Assembly (NCBI GenBank): GCA_028293125.1
Contig: JAQGPJ010000071.1
Coordinates: 180,169 to 244,168, forward strand
Origin: Verrucomicrobiales bacterium
GTDB lineage: Bacteria; Verrucomicrobiota; Verrucomicrobiia; Verrucomicrobiales; V1-33
Direction of reading: 5' to 3'
Length of the DNA: 64,000 nt
The notes under the pieces were generated by a model. That model was not told the DNA's origin. It searched no databases and saw only the letters and a program-made list of their open reading frames with translations. Positions 9,783 through 17,955 of the stretch are shown piece after piece (within the stretch, counting starts at the first letter, position 1; the number at the start of each line of letters is the position of its first letter). Both the position numbers and the translations under genes were made by a program.

Positions 9783-10780
9783 AACGGACCGCTCTGATCC
9801 TGCTGGACCATGCCGTGATCCTCCTGTTCGCCGGGGTGCTGCTGACCTTTGGTTTTCTGGCTCCGGGCTTTCTATCATGGGCCAGCCTGGGAAATCTGCT
9901 TATCCAGTCCTCCCCCACCGCGGTGCTGGCCGCCGGCATGACCTTTGTGCTGATGGTGGCCGGCGTGGACCTGTCGGTGGGTGCGGTCATGGCGCTCGCC
10001 GCCGCCGTGGCCGGGAAGATGATGCTGGGCGGCTTTTCCATGCCGCTGGCGCTGGCAGCCATGCTGTTCATGGGCCCCGCCTGCGGGCTGGTCAATGGCC
10101 TGCTGGTGACGCGGCTGCACATTGCGGCTTTCATCGCCACCCTGGGCACTCTCTGGCTGGGACGGGGCGGGGCGTTGTGGATCACGGAGACCCGCGCCAT
10201 GAATCTGCCGGATTCCTTTCTCCATCTGGGATCCAGCCGGCTTCTGGGCATTCCCCTGCCGGGCATCATCTGCGCGGCGGTGCTGGCCGCCGGCAATGTC
10301 CTGCTGGAGCAGACTCCCTTCGGACGGCAACTCCGTGCCACGGGGCACAGCGCTGTGGCCGCCGCCAAAGCCGGGATCAATGTCCGCCGGCTGGTCACGG
10401 CGGCCTATGTGATCTGCGGCTTCTGCGCCGCCCTGGCGGGCATTCTGGTTCTGGGCCAGCTGGGCGCGGTCTCGCCCAAATTCGGACTCAACAAGGAGTT
10501 TGCGGCCATCGCCGCCGCCGTGCTGGGCGGCACCAGTCTGTTTGGCGGGCGGGGTGCCGTGTTCCCCGGCAGCCTGCTGGGAGCGGCGCTGATCCAGGCG
10601 GTGGAGAACGGACTGGTGGCCATCAATGCCAATCCCTATCTTTATCCGGTGGTGACCAGCGCCGTTATTTTTGTGGCCGTGCTGCTCGATACCCTGCGCC
10701 AGCGCCTCCGCGCCGCGGCCACGCGCCGGATTTTCCCGGAGACGGAGGCAAAGGCCTTTTCCGCCTCCGCGGCAGCGTGA
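9779..10780 (+). CDS. sugar ABC transporter permease 2 (RbsC-like)
   Basis: A 333-residue BPD_transp_2 permease with the conserved VAGVDLSVGAVMALAAAV region near residue 60 and GGTSLFGGRGAV near residue 245. The ATG overlaps the ATPase stop (ATGA). It is distinct in sequence from the permease at 7289. CUT2 systems with two different permeases are known (for example YtfT and YjfF of E. coli), so this is an established but less common layout rather than a duplication artefact. Confidence 0.92.
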   Translation: MKRTALILLDHAVILLFAGVLLTFGFLAPGFLSWASLGNLLIQSSPTAVLAAGMTFVLMVAGVDLSVGAVMALAAAVAGKMMLGGFSMPLALAAMLFMGPACGLVNGLLVTRLHIAAFIATLGTLWLGRGGALWITETRAMNLPDSFLHLGSSRLLGIPLPGIICAAVLAAGNVLLEQTPFGRQLRATGHSAVAAAKAGINVRRLVTAAYVICGFCAALAGILVLGQLGAVSPKFGLNKEFAAIAAAVLGGTSLFGGRGAVFPGSLLGAALIQAVENGLVAINANPYLYPVVTSAVIFVAVLLDTLRQRLRAAATRRIFPETEAKAFSASAAA

Positions 10781-10787
10781 CAACGCC

Positions 10788-11768
10788 ATGGAGACCACCG
10801 CGCCGCCATCCATTCTGGAGACCCTCGTGGCGGACTTCACGTTCGAAGCCCACGACATTGCCAGGCAGCTGGACGCCACGGGCCAGTACGCTCTGCCGTT
10901 TCAGCGCGAGTTCCCCCTGTCGGTGCGATTGTTCCAGTATGAGACCGAATGTTTCACCCAGGGACCCACCTGGCACGAGCAACTGGAGATCTTCTGCCCG
11001 GTTGAGGGGGAGATCGAAATCCAGATGGGCGGCCGTGTGCTCTCCCTGAAGGCCGGGGATGTGCTGATCGTGGATCACCAGCGCCTGCACCATGTGCTGA
11101 ACCGGCCCGGACTGAAGGCGCGGGTGGCGGTGGTCAGTTTCCTGCCGGAGCTGGTCAGCAGTCTGGGGTCCCTGTCCCACGACTTCGAATTCCTTCTGCC
11201 GTTCTACAATCAGTTGGAGTCGAAGGCCCACGTGCTGCGCGCGGATGAACCCGCCGTCGTCCCGGTGCACGAAGCCCTCTCCCTGCTGGTGCGGGAATTC
11301 TTCGCCACGGAGCCCGACCAATACCGGGCGGCCGCCTGCAAGGCCCGGCTGCTCAATCTGCTGCTGCTCCTGCTGCGCCGGTTCCAGCATTTGGGAGTGC
11401 TGCGCTGGCAGTTTGAAAAGCGCCGGCAGCTGGCCTGCCGCTTCGGCAAGCTGCTGCATCATCTCCAGCAGCCCGAAGCCGAACGGCTTTCCCTGACCGC
11501 CGCCGCCGGTCTCTGCGGCATGAGTGTCACCCAGTTCAGCCGCCTCTTCAAACAGGTGTCGGGCATGACCTATGTGGGTTACCTGACCCATCTGCGCCTG
11601 ACGGAGGCCGCGCGCCTGCTGCGGGAAGGGCGGCTGGGCATCGCCGCCATTGCCGACATGACCGGATTTGCGGACCAGAGTCACTTCGACCGTTATTTTA
11701 AGCGGGCTTTTGCCCAGACCCCGCGGGAGTTTCAGCGCCGGTTCAGTGGCGGACAGGTGATAAAATAG
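10788..11768 (+). CDS. AraC-family transcriptional regulator
   Basis: A 326-residue regulator. The N-terminal part (about 20-140) contains a cupin-like sugar-sensing fold with the segment WHEQLEIFCPVEGE. The C-terminal 100 residues form two helix-turn-helix motifs; the second shows the family pattern IAAIADMTGFADQSHFDRYFK. The ATG at 10788 is seven bases after the permease stop. As the last gene of the operon it is likely a local activator of the apiose genes; its binding sites were not identified. Confidence 0.92.
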   Translation: METTAPPSILETLVADFTFEAHDIARQLDATGQYALPFQREFPLSVRLFQYETECFTQGPTWHEQLEIFCPVEGEIEIQMGGRVLSLKAGDVLIVDHQRLHHVLNRPGLKARVAVVSFLPELVSSLGSLSHDFEFLLPFYNQLESKAHVLRADEPAVVPVHEALSLLVREFFATEPDQYRAAACKARLLNLLLLLLRRFQHLGVLRWQFEKRRQLACRFGKLLHHLQQPEAERLSLTAAAGLCGMSVTQFSRLFKQVSGMTYVGYLTHLRLTEAARLLREGRLGIAAIADMTGFADQSHFDRYFKRAFAQTPREFQRRFSGGQVIK

Positions 11769-12291
11769 TTCTGGTTTTCGCCCTGTTGCGGATCACCGGC
11801 GGCAGCACGTCCAACACAGGCAACCTTGCCTGAACCGGCACCGTGGTGTCCACCAAGGATTTCCCCGCGCCGTCCACGAATGTGCCGGTCAGCACCTTCG
11901 CGCCCAAAGGGAATACCGGCTCCATCGACTTCGGGGTTATCGCCGACGGGCAGGGGGCAGGGCGGTCAACCTGACCGGCGGGGTTTTCGGAGCGCAGGCG
12001 GGGATTCTTCTGTGCCGCAGGCTTCATCCAAGGCTGATGATAAAAGGCGCTGCTTATGGCTCAAAATCTTAAGCACGGAATCGCAGTTGCCGAAGTGCGC
12101 ACTTGGGCAATGGGAGCTAATTTGTTCTAAAACAGAGTGGTCTCAGGTGCACCATTGGTAAATTATTTACGGAAAATATTGATTTCTCAGGTTTATCGCT
12201 TGTGCATCGAATAGGCGCATGCTGTTTTAAATACAGGGATTTCTCTTTTGGAGTTGTTCCTGAAATCCAACCTGAAATCTTTACTGTTACG
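11769..12291 (+). other. intergenic stretch, no convincing gene
   Basis: About 520 bases between the AraC gene and the PEP-CTERM gene. The first 260 bases are GC-rich, with short open frames on both strands that resemble pieces of a larger exported protein (for example a stretch reading FAPKGNTGSIDFGVIADG, opened and closed by frame changes), so this may be a decayed gene. From about 12060 the sequence becomes AT-richer and probably holds the promoter of the following gene. Confidence 0.4.
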
Positions 12292-13014
12292 ATGAGATTC
12301 GCTATTGTCTGCCTGGGTCTGGCCCTGATTCCCGATACCTCCAAGGCGCAAATCACTCAAACGATTCCCTTTGATTTTCTCCCCAACGGGTCGGTGAATC
12401 TCACGTTCGACAAGTTCGACGGCCAAGGGGGCACCCGCCAGCTGCTGAGTGTGCTTGTTTCCGTGGAGCTGATGAAGACAGGCGGCACCGCTGCGGTGGA
12501 CAACGATTCAAACAGTGACGGGGAAGTCATCCTCACGCACACCGTCACCGGTCATCTTGCAGCTGTGGGCAATGAGGTGACCCTGCTGGACAACTCAAAT
12601 GCTCCGATCCCCAGCACCGGAGGGCTGCAGGCTGTCAGTTCGTTTGTCACCAGTGTGGCACCCACGTCCGGCGACGGCACTGGAAGTTTCGACAACACCG
12701 GTGCGGGCGATTTTGTCACTTTTTCACCTGGTCCCACCACCATTACCAGTTCCGGGACCATCGGCTCCCTCTACAATTTGCAGTATACCGCCTCGCCAGA
12801 CGACACTGCCTTCGACCTTCAGTTCAGCGCACAGCAGAGCGCGAGTTACACAGGGGTCAGCGGCCTGCAGCAGCTGTTCACAGTTTCCAGAGTCAGCGGT
12901 GCCGTCACCGTGGCCTACAACTACATCTTGGTGCCGGAGGCCTCCTCCGCGGCCCTGTGCGGCATGGCCTTTCTTGGCATGAATCGCCGCCGCCGGTCCG
13001 GTCTGCTCCGCTGA
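12292..13014 (+). CDS. PEP-CTERM sorted exported protein
   Basis: A 240-residue secreted protein with a signal peptide ending near DTSKA (residue 19) and a Thr/Ser/Gly-rich beta-type body. The C-terminus is VPEASSAAL, then a short hydrophobic stretch, then four consecutive Arg (MNRRRRSG). That is the tripartite PEP-CTERM signal read by exosortase-type sorting systems in Verrucomicrobiota and others. The frame opens earlier (12202), but ATG 12292 directly precedes the signal peptide. The body resembles the 'choice-of-anchor' domains that accompany such signals. No specific function can be given; a cell-surface or matrix role is likely. Confidence 0.78.
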   Translation: MRFAIVCLGLALIPDTSKAQITQTIPFDFLPNGSVNLTFDKFDGQGGTRQLLSVLVSVELMKTGGTAAVDNDSNSDGEVILTHTVTGHLAAVGNEVTLLDNSNAPIPSTGGLQAVSSFVTSVAPTSGDGTGSFDNTGAGDFVTFSPGPTTITSSGTIGSLYNLQYTASPDDTAFDLQFSAQQSASYTGVSGLQQLFTVSRVSGAVTVAYNYILVPEASSAALCGMAFLGMNRRRRSGLLR

Positions 13015-13759
13015 GAAGGAACTCCATCCTTCATGCCTGGCAGGCTTTTGAAATGCTTTCCGGCAGGGTGCCCACTCCCTTGAAGCGGATTTTTCCGGTG
13101 AACACATGGGCCGGGCAGTGCCAAGGCAGGGTGGTAAGTGCTGGCCGGATGGGCATATCCTTGGAAAGTGAAGATTAAAATCACTTTTTAATCCGCCCGC
13201 CACTGGTTTCCTTCAGAAAGCCGGTCTAGGCGGGTTTTTATTTCCACCCGCCACCCAAAATTCATTCTCCCGTGTCAGCGGAAAGCTATCCCTGCCTGTC
13301 AGCGCATGCATGCCTTCACGGTTCGGTTGTGCCCGTTGACGGCGGCGTCCTGGGGCATCTCAAAGCGGCATCAGCCCGGTTTGAAAGTGGTTTTGCAGGT
13401 TTAGCGCAGATTTCGGGAGGCCTGTCCGCCGCCCCAATCCTGGAGATGGGCAGAGCAGGGATAAAATGCGGCAGAATCAGCCGGAACAAGGCTTTATTCT
13501 TGTCAGGGCACTTCTTTCCAAGGGGGATGGAGCGGGGCGGGCGGGCCAGTCCGGCCGGCCCGCCGGATGGAAGAGAACGGTGGATTTTTCCTTGAGGGGA
13601 CTCTCTATGTGCGTCAGTTTCTGACTGGCGGCGTATTATGGTTGTCCCTTCGTGCCGGGTGATGCCCGTTGAAAAAAAACTTCCCAAAACTTCCTGCCAA
13701 TCTCCACGATTGCGTATGCAATTTGCGGGCATCAAGTTGAGAGAATTATCCTCAATATC
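13015..13759 (+). other. intergenic stretch with two hairpins
   Basis: About 745 bases without a supported gene. Two inverted repeats are visible: AAAGTGA/TCACTTT at 13165-13187 followed by T residues, which could end the PEP-CTERM transcript, and GGCGGGT/ACCCGCC at 13229-13252. Open frames on both strands at 13270-13600 lack recognisable content. The AT-richer part at 13660-13755 is probably the promoter of the DUF151 gene. Confidence 0.4.
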
Positions 13760-14239
13760 ATGGCGAAAACCAATCCAGTTGTGCAGGTCGAGGTGAAGGC
13801 CGTATTGCCGACGAGCGGCGGCTGTGCGGTGTTTCTGGGGAACGCTCGGAAGATTTTCGTCATCTATATCGATCATTCGGTGGGGCTGGCCATCACCTTG
13901 GCGATGCGGCAGGAGCCGAAGGAGCGTCCCCAGACGCACGATCTCATCGGCAGCATCCTGGCCGGTCTGGGTGCCAAGGTGCAGCGGGTGGTGATCAACC
14001 ACTTCAAGGACGGTGTGTATTACGCCCGGCTGATCCTGGAGGCGGAGAATGAGCTGCATGCCCGCAAGATCCTGGAACTGGACGCCCGTCCCAGCGACAG
14101 CCTCGCGCTGGCCGTGCAGGCCAAAGCCCCGGTTTACATCACCCGAGAAGTCTGGGACAGCGTCGAGGACATGACGGCCATGTACCAGAAAATGGAGTCG
14201 CAGGGTTTCCAGTTCTCCTCGGAGGAGCCGGAATTGTAG
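13760..14239 (+). CDS. DUF151 bifunctional nuclease domain protein
   Basis: A 159-residue protein that is almost entirely the BFN/DUF151 domain. Conserved pieces are GCAVFLGN (residues 20-27), HDLIGSILAGLGAKVQRVVI (about 60-79), DGVYYARL (about 83-90) and DARPSDSLALAVQAKAPVY (about 109-127). Members of the family have been reported to have DNase and RNase activity in vitro; the physiological role is poorly known. The gene stands alone and is convergent with panB across a repeat element. Confidence 0.88.
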   Translation: MAKTNPVVQVEVKAVLPTSGGCAVFLGNARKIFVIYIDHSVGLAITLAMRQEPKERPQTHDLIGSILAGLGAKVQRVVINHFKDGVYYARLILEAENELHARKILELDARPSDSLALAVQAKAPVYITREVWDSVEDMTAMYQKMESQGFQFSSEEPEL

Positions 14240-14242
14240 GAA

Positions 14243-14504
14243 AGGTAAAAGGGTTCAGGGTTCAGAAGCTTGGGGCGGCTCTTTCCCGTTCAGGCACGCC
14301 GCGTTCGGGCCCGGTGTGGAGTGCTGAATCCAGCGGCCATTTCCTGAACCCTGAACCTTTTTACTTCCGTGGCGAAGAGACGAAAATTTTAGTGGCCCCG
14401 GGCAGCGTCCGGCCACGAAACGCCCTGTGTGGGCCCATCCTGGAATGGTGTATCCCGATCCCGTCAGCCATTTCCTGAACCCTGAACCCTGAACCCTTTT
14501 ACCT
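14243..14504 (+). repeat. inverted-repeat element with GGGTTCA heptamers
   Basis: A 23-base perfect inverted repeat bounds the element: AGGTAAAAGGGTTCAGG... at 14243-14265 and its complement at 14482-14504. The arms contain tandem GGGTTCA heptamers. Inside there is also an imperfect direct duplication of about 110-120 bases: unit 1 ends near 14364 and unit 2 near 14504, sharing GGGCCC, then a TGGA.TG.TG.ATCC block, then GCCATTTCCTGAACCC. The element lies between convergent genes, and its right arm forms the last codons of panB. Confidence 0.8.
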
Positions 14505-15765
14505 CCTCTGAAAAGGCGTGCACCGCTTGGCGGATTTGTCCCGCGACATCCCCTCGTGCCTGGGCGAAGGGGGGGCGGAACCAGGGGAAGGCCCCCACAA
14601 GGTCCGCGGTGACGAGGATCTGGCCGTCGCAGTCCGGGCCCGCTCCGATGCCGATGGTGGGGCACTTCACAGCCTTGGTGACTTCAGCGGCCACCTGCGC
14701 CACCATGCCCTCAAGGACGATGGCGATGGCTCCGGCGTCGTCCAGAGCGGCGGCGTCGGCGATCAGAGCCGCGGCGGCGTCCGGGGTTTTACCCTTCTTT
14801 TTGTATCCTCCCTCGTCACGCACCTGCTGGGGCAGCATGCCGATGTGGCCGACCACCGGAATACCGGCCTCGCGGAGGGCCCGCACCTGGGGCACCTTAT
14901 TCACGCCTCCCTCCAGCTTCACAGCGTCGGCCCCGGCCTGCATGAGGATTTGCGCGGAGGACAGCGCCTGAGCGGGGGTCAGATAAGTTTCGAAAGGGAG
15001 ATCCGCAACCATCAGGGCCCGGCTAACCCCGCGGCGCACCGCGCGGGTGTGGTGGGCCATCTCGGCGAGCGTCACCTCCACAGTGTCGGGATAACCCAGC
15101 ACCACCATGCCCAGGCTGTCTCCTACCAGGATCAGGTCCACGCCATTTTCATCCAGCAGGCGGGCGGTGGGATAATCTCCGGCGGTGAGGCATACGATGG
15201 GCCGGCCGGCGGACTTCATAGCGGCGAATGTGGCCAGGCGGTCATCCCGCCCCACAAGTCCCGCCGTGGGCTCCAGCTTGGCAAAACGGGTCAGCGGGGG
15301 CTCGTTGCTGTCCAGATCATCCAACAGCCGGCGCACGGGGACTGTAAATCCGGGCAGCACCAGCCGAGGGCGGATATCCGCCAGAGGCTGGAGCACGAAC
15401 CGCCGTTGATGCAGACGGGGGTGGGGCAGAGTGAGGCCCCCTGTCTCCAGCACCGTGTCCCCCGCATAAAGAATATCCAGATCAATAGGGCGCGGACTGT
15501 TCCAGGGGCGGCGCTCCGGGCGGCCCAGGCCGCGCTCCAGTTCCCGCAGCTTCTCCATCACTGCCTCCGGCGGCAGCGGGCTGGACAATTCCAGCACGGC
15601 ATTGAGAAAGAGCGGGGCATCCTCCGCGCAGTCCACCGGTGCTGTTTGGTAAACAGGCGACACCGCAGTGACCGTGCCCAGCTGCGCCAGTCCGCCGAGC
15701 GCGGCATGCAGATGGCTGAGCCGGTCTCCGAGATTCGACCCCAGCGCGATTCCGTAGGCAGTCAT
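14464..15765 (-). CDS. FolK-PanB fusion: HPPK + ketopantoate hydroxymethyltransferase
   Basis: One open frame of 433 residues carrying two complete enzymes. Residues 1-150 are 6-hydroxymethyl-7,8-dihydropterin pyrophosphokinase (folate synthesis): ALGSNLGDR near the start, RPWNSPRPIDLDILYAG, then LPHPRLHQRRFVLQPL. Residues 183-425 are PanB (pantothenate synthesis): LTAGDYPTARLLDENGVD, VGDSLGMVVLGY, KLEGG and HIGMLPQQ. They are joined by a linker of about 30 residues with no stop. An internal ATG at 15217-15219 (residue 183) could start PanB alone, but no ribosome binding site precedes it. I chose ATG 15765, immediately before the HPPK fold and 8 bases after dapB. The final residues (KGFRVQGSGNG) are encoded by a heptamer repeat. 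Confidence 0.85.
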   Translation of the reverse strand: MTAYGIALGSNLGDRLSHLHAALGGLAQLGTVTAVSPVYQTAPVDCAEDAPLFLNAVLELSSPLPPEAVMEKLRELERGLGRPERRPWNSPRPIDLDILYAGDTVLETGGLTLPHPRLHQRRFVLQPLADIRPRLVLPGFTVPVRRLLDDLDSNEPPLTRFAKLEPTAGLVGRDDRLATFAAMKSAGRPIVCLTAGDYPTARLLDENGVDLILVGDSLGMVVLGYPDTVEVTLAEMAHHTRAVRRGVSRALMVADLPFETYLTPAQALSSAQILMQAGADAVKLEGGVNKVPQVRALREAGIPVVGHIGMLPQQVRDEGGYKKKGKTPDAAAALIADAAALDDAGAIAIVLEGMVAQVAAEVTKAVKCPTIGIGAGPDCDGQILVTADLVGAFPWFRPPFAQARGDVAGQIRQAVHAFSEEVKGFRVQGSGNG

Positions 15766-15773
15766 GGCGGGAT

Positions 15774-16514
15774 TCACTTCAGCCCCAGCACGTCCTGCAT
15801 ATCGTAAAGCCCGGCAGGCTGGTCCCGCAGCCATTTGGCGGCGCGGATGGCCCCCATGGCGAAGGTGTCGCGGCTGGCAGCCTTGTGAGTCAGCTCCACG
15901 CGCTCCCCTTCGGCGGCGTAGATGACAGTGTGGTCGCCCACCACACTGCCGCCGCGCACGGCGTGCATCCCGATCTCCCCGCCGGTGCGGGCTCCCACAT
16001 TGCCGAAGCGGCCATGGCGCAGGTCCTTTTCATAGGAAAGCCCTCGCACCTCACAGAGGATCTCCGCCAGCCTCCGGGCGGTGCCGCTGGGGGAGTCGAT
16101 TTTTTTGTTGTGATGCATCTCCACCACTTCCAGATCGAAATCCGTCCCCAGGATCTCCGTTGCCCGGCGTGTCAGCCAGAAAAGGGTGTTCACGCCCACG
16201 GAATAGTTGGGGGCGAAAACAATGGGCAGCACTTTCGAGGTTTCGCGGATAAAGGACTCCGTATCCGCGCTCAGACCTGTGGTGCCGATCACCAGTTTTT
16301 TCCCCGCATCGCGGCATGCGGTGACCAGTTCGCGGGTAAAACTGTGATGGCTGAAATCAACGACGGCATCACATTTGCCGAGGCTGGCGATCAGATCGTC
16401 GCCGGCGTCGATGCCGGCACCGACCGTGGTCTCCGCGTCCTGCGCGGCGCAGCGCGCCACGGCTTCACCCATGCGCCCGCGGGCACCGGTGACCAGTAAG
16501 GAAAGTGAACTCAT
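15774..16514 (-). CDS. dapB: 4-hydroxy-tetrahydrodipicolinate reductase
   Basis: A 246-residue enzyme of lysine and diaminopimelate synthesis. It has the N-terminal nucleotide-binding motif GARGRMG (residues 10-16), DFSHHSFT near 76, IGTTGLS, and the catalytic signature EMHHNKKIDSPSGTA with the His-His and Lys expected for DapB. The length fits bacterial DapB. The upstream in-frame extension (to 16649) lacks homology, so ATG 16514 is chosen. The gene is closely followed by folK-panB, so the two probably share a transcript. Confidence 0.95.
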   Translation of the reverse strand: MSSLSLLVTGARGRMGEAVARCAAQDAETTVGAGIDAGDDLIASLGKCDAVVDFSHHSFTRELVTACRDAGKKLVIGTTGLSADTESFIRETSKVLPIVFAPNYSVGVNTLFWLTRRATEILGTDFDLEVVEMHHNKKIDSPSGTARRLAEILCEVRGLSYEKDLRHGRFGNVGARTGGEIGMHAVRGGSVVGDHTVIYAAEGERVELTHKAASRDTFAMGAIRAAKWLRDQPAGLYDMQDVLGLK

Positions 16515-16894
16515 AGGCTGCGGACTATGACCGGCGGCCCAAACCGCGCAAGGCGGCATCCTGGCATGAAATCCACCGGCGGCGGCGTATGGTTGTGTTC
16601 CAGTCCCCGGCGGGGATGAAGGCCCATCCTTGCCGGCGCGGCCCGCCACCCGGGCCGGGCCGTATTTTCCGGGTTGCTTTAAAAACGGTTAGAAAGCGGA
16701 AACAACAGGATATAATCCGCTGAAAACAGAACGGTTTCCCGCGGTTCTGACAAAAAAAACCCGGCGGACGGGTTAAATTCCACCATGGACAACCGGCGGG
16801 AGCACGCTACGGTGCCTGATTGGGATGCCCAAGGCGGAGGCCTGGGATCATCGTGCCAACCGAGGACCAACAAGGACAAGCCATCTATTTAATT
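16515..16894 (-). other. dapB / PUR-protein divergent control region
   Basis: About 380 bases between divergent genes. An AT-rich part at 16680-16760 is suited to promoters. It also contains a terminator-like hairpin on the minus strand (16751-16774), which means a minus-strand transcript may start right of it and stop upstream of dapB. No riboswitch fold was recognised. Confidence 0.4.
16751..16774 (-). terminator. Rho-independent terminator-like hairpin, minus strand
   Basis: On the minus strand the stem AACCCG/CGGGTT with a five-base loop runs into eight T residues. It does not follow any minus-strand protein gene: dapB starts further left and the PUR gene runs the other way. It could be a leader attenuator for dapB or the end of a small RNA. 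Confidence 0.5.
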
Positions 16895-17209
16895 ATGGAT
16901 TATTACCAGGACTCATACCGCCCGGAATCAGAGGGCAGCTACGGCGCACCACAGCGGGATTCCTATCAGGGCGGTGGTGGCGGTGGCAATGACTACCGGC
17001 AGAATACGCCGCCGCTGATGACGGAGAAAATCTTCCATGACCGCAAGGAGTTCTTCCTCGACCTGAAGGAGAACAGCCGCGGGCGGGTGCTGAAAATCAC
17101 AGAGAAGGTCGGAGGCCGCCGCGACACCATCATGGTGCCGCTGGAGGTGCTCCCGGAGCTCATTGAGGCTTTGGGACGCATCATGGATTACGAGCGTGGA
17201 CTGGAGTAA
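16895..17209 (+). CDS. PUR-alpha-like DNA/RNA-binding protein (DUF3276)
   Basis: A 104-residue protein. Residues 1-45 are a flexible Gly/Tyr/Gln/Asn-rich tail (Gly tract at about 31-36). Residues 48-104 form a single PUR repeat: KIFHDRKEFFLDLKENSRGR followed by VLKITEKVGGRRDTIMVPLE. The Borrelia PUR-domain protein binds nucleic acid as a dimer, and this family is common in Bacteroidetes, spirochaetes and Verrucomicrobiota. ATG 16895 is the natural start of the tail; the frame extends upstream to 16820 without support. A role as a small nucleic-acid-binding regulator is likely; its targets are unknown. Confidence 0.82.
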   Translation: MDYYQDSYRPESEGSYGAPQRDSYQGGGGGGNDYRQNTPPLMTEKIFHDRKEFFLDLKENSRGRVLKITEKVGGRRDTIMVPLEVLPELIEALGRIMDYERGLE

Positions 17210-17323
17210 AAATATACAGGGGAACGGAGGGGAAACAATTCTGTCACCCATCGTTGACCAAACCACCACCTGGGTTTATTTTTTATCCATAACCGGAGGA
17301 AAATCCCCCCTCTGTCCACCCCC

Positions 17324-17854
17324 GTGAACACCTCGTCCGGCATTTCGGCAGTACTTCTTGATGGCGTCGTCTGGATGAATCTGGACGGTCGCGGCAGTTT
17401 TCAGAACAGCCCCGATTTGAAGGACTTTGTGAAAAGAGGGGTCCGGCAGGGACGCAACCGCTTCATCCTCGACCTGCAGCGATGTCAGGGCCTGGACAGC
17501 ACTTTTATGGGCACACTCTCCTGTGTGTCAGGTATGCTGGAGGATGCCGAGGGGTGGCTGCATGTGGCCAATGCGGTGGGGCGCAACGGGGAGTTGCTGA
17601 GAGGGCTGGGACTGGATCAGGTTTTCCTGGTGGAGGATGGAATGGAGCAGGCGCAGCGGGAAACGCACGGCGCGACGGCGGAATACATCACCTGCTGGGA
17701 TGTTCCCCGCAAAGATTGCTCAAAAATCGAGCAGCGTGAGGTGTGCCTGGATGCTCATGTGGCTCTGGCGGATCTTGACCCGGCGAATGCCAACAAGTTT
17801 CGTGATGTCATCAGCCTCATGCGCCGTGAGGTCCATCCGGCGGCTGTCCGCTGA
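17324..17854 (+). CDS. STAS-domain protein (anti-anti-sigma factor-like)
   Basis: A 176-residue protein with an N-terminal STAS domain (about 5-115). The phosphorylation loop reads LQRCQGLDSTFMGTL, with S59 as the probable switch serine. The remaining 60 residues are of unknown type, with three Cys. It starts with GTG at 17324; GGAGGA lies about 25 bases upstream, further than usual, so the start is uncertain. It precedes a SpoIIE-type phosphatase, the usual partner that removes phosphate from the STAS serine. No kinase or sigma factor is nearby, so its target must be elsewhere. Confidence 0.82.
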   Translation: MNTSSGISAVLLDGVVWMNLDGRGSFQNSPDLKDFVKRGVRQGRNRFILDLQRCQGLDSTFMGTLSCVSGMLEDAEGWLHVANAVGRNGELLRGLGLDQVFLVEDGMEQAQRETHGATAEYITCWDVPRKDCSKIEQREVCLDAHVALADLDPANANKFRDVISLMRREVHPAAVR

Positions 17855-17955
17855 AAATTGCTTCCCCCTCCGTTTTTAACGGGACTGCCTCATGCCGCTT
17901 ATCCCCAGCACAACTTTGGCGGCGCTGACTGACGGTGTTGAGGTCCCGATCCTGC

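Noticed and set aside
8172..9878. A 568-residue minus-strand frame opposite the transporter ATPase
   Set aside because: Composition typical of antisense GC-rich sequence; the real ATPase motifs are on the other strand.
13272..13595. Open frame in the gap before the DUF151 gene
   Set aside because: No signal, domain or ribosome site, and the codon pattern does not look like neighbouring genes.
16777..16890. Signal recognition particle RNA or tmRNA ahead of the terminator hairpin
   Set aside because: The conserved GGAAG/AGCA-type core of SRP RNA and a tRNA-like acceptor were not found on either strand.
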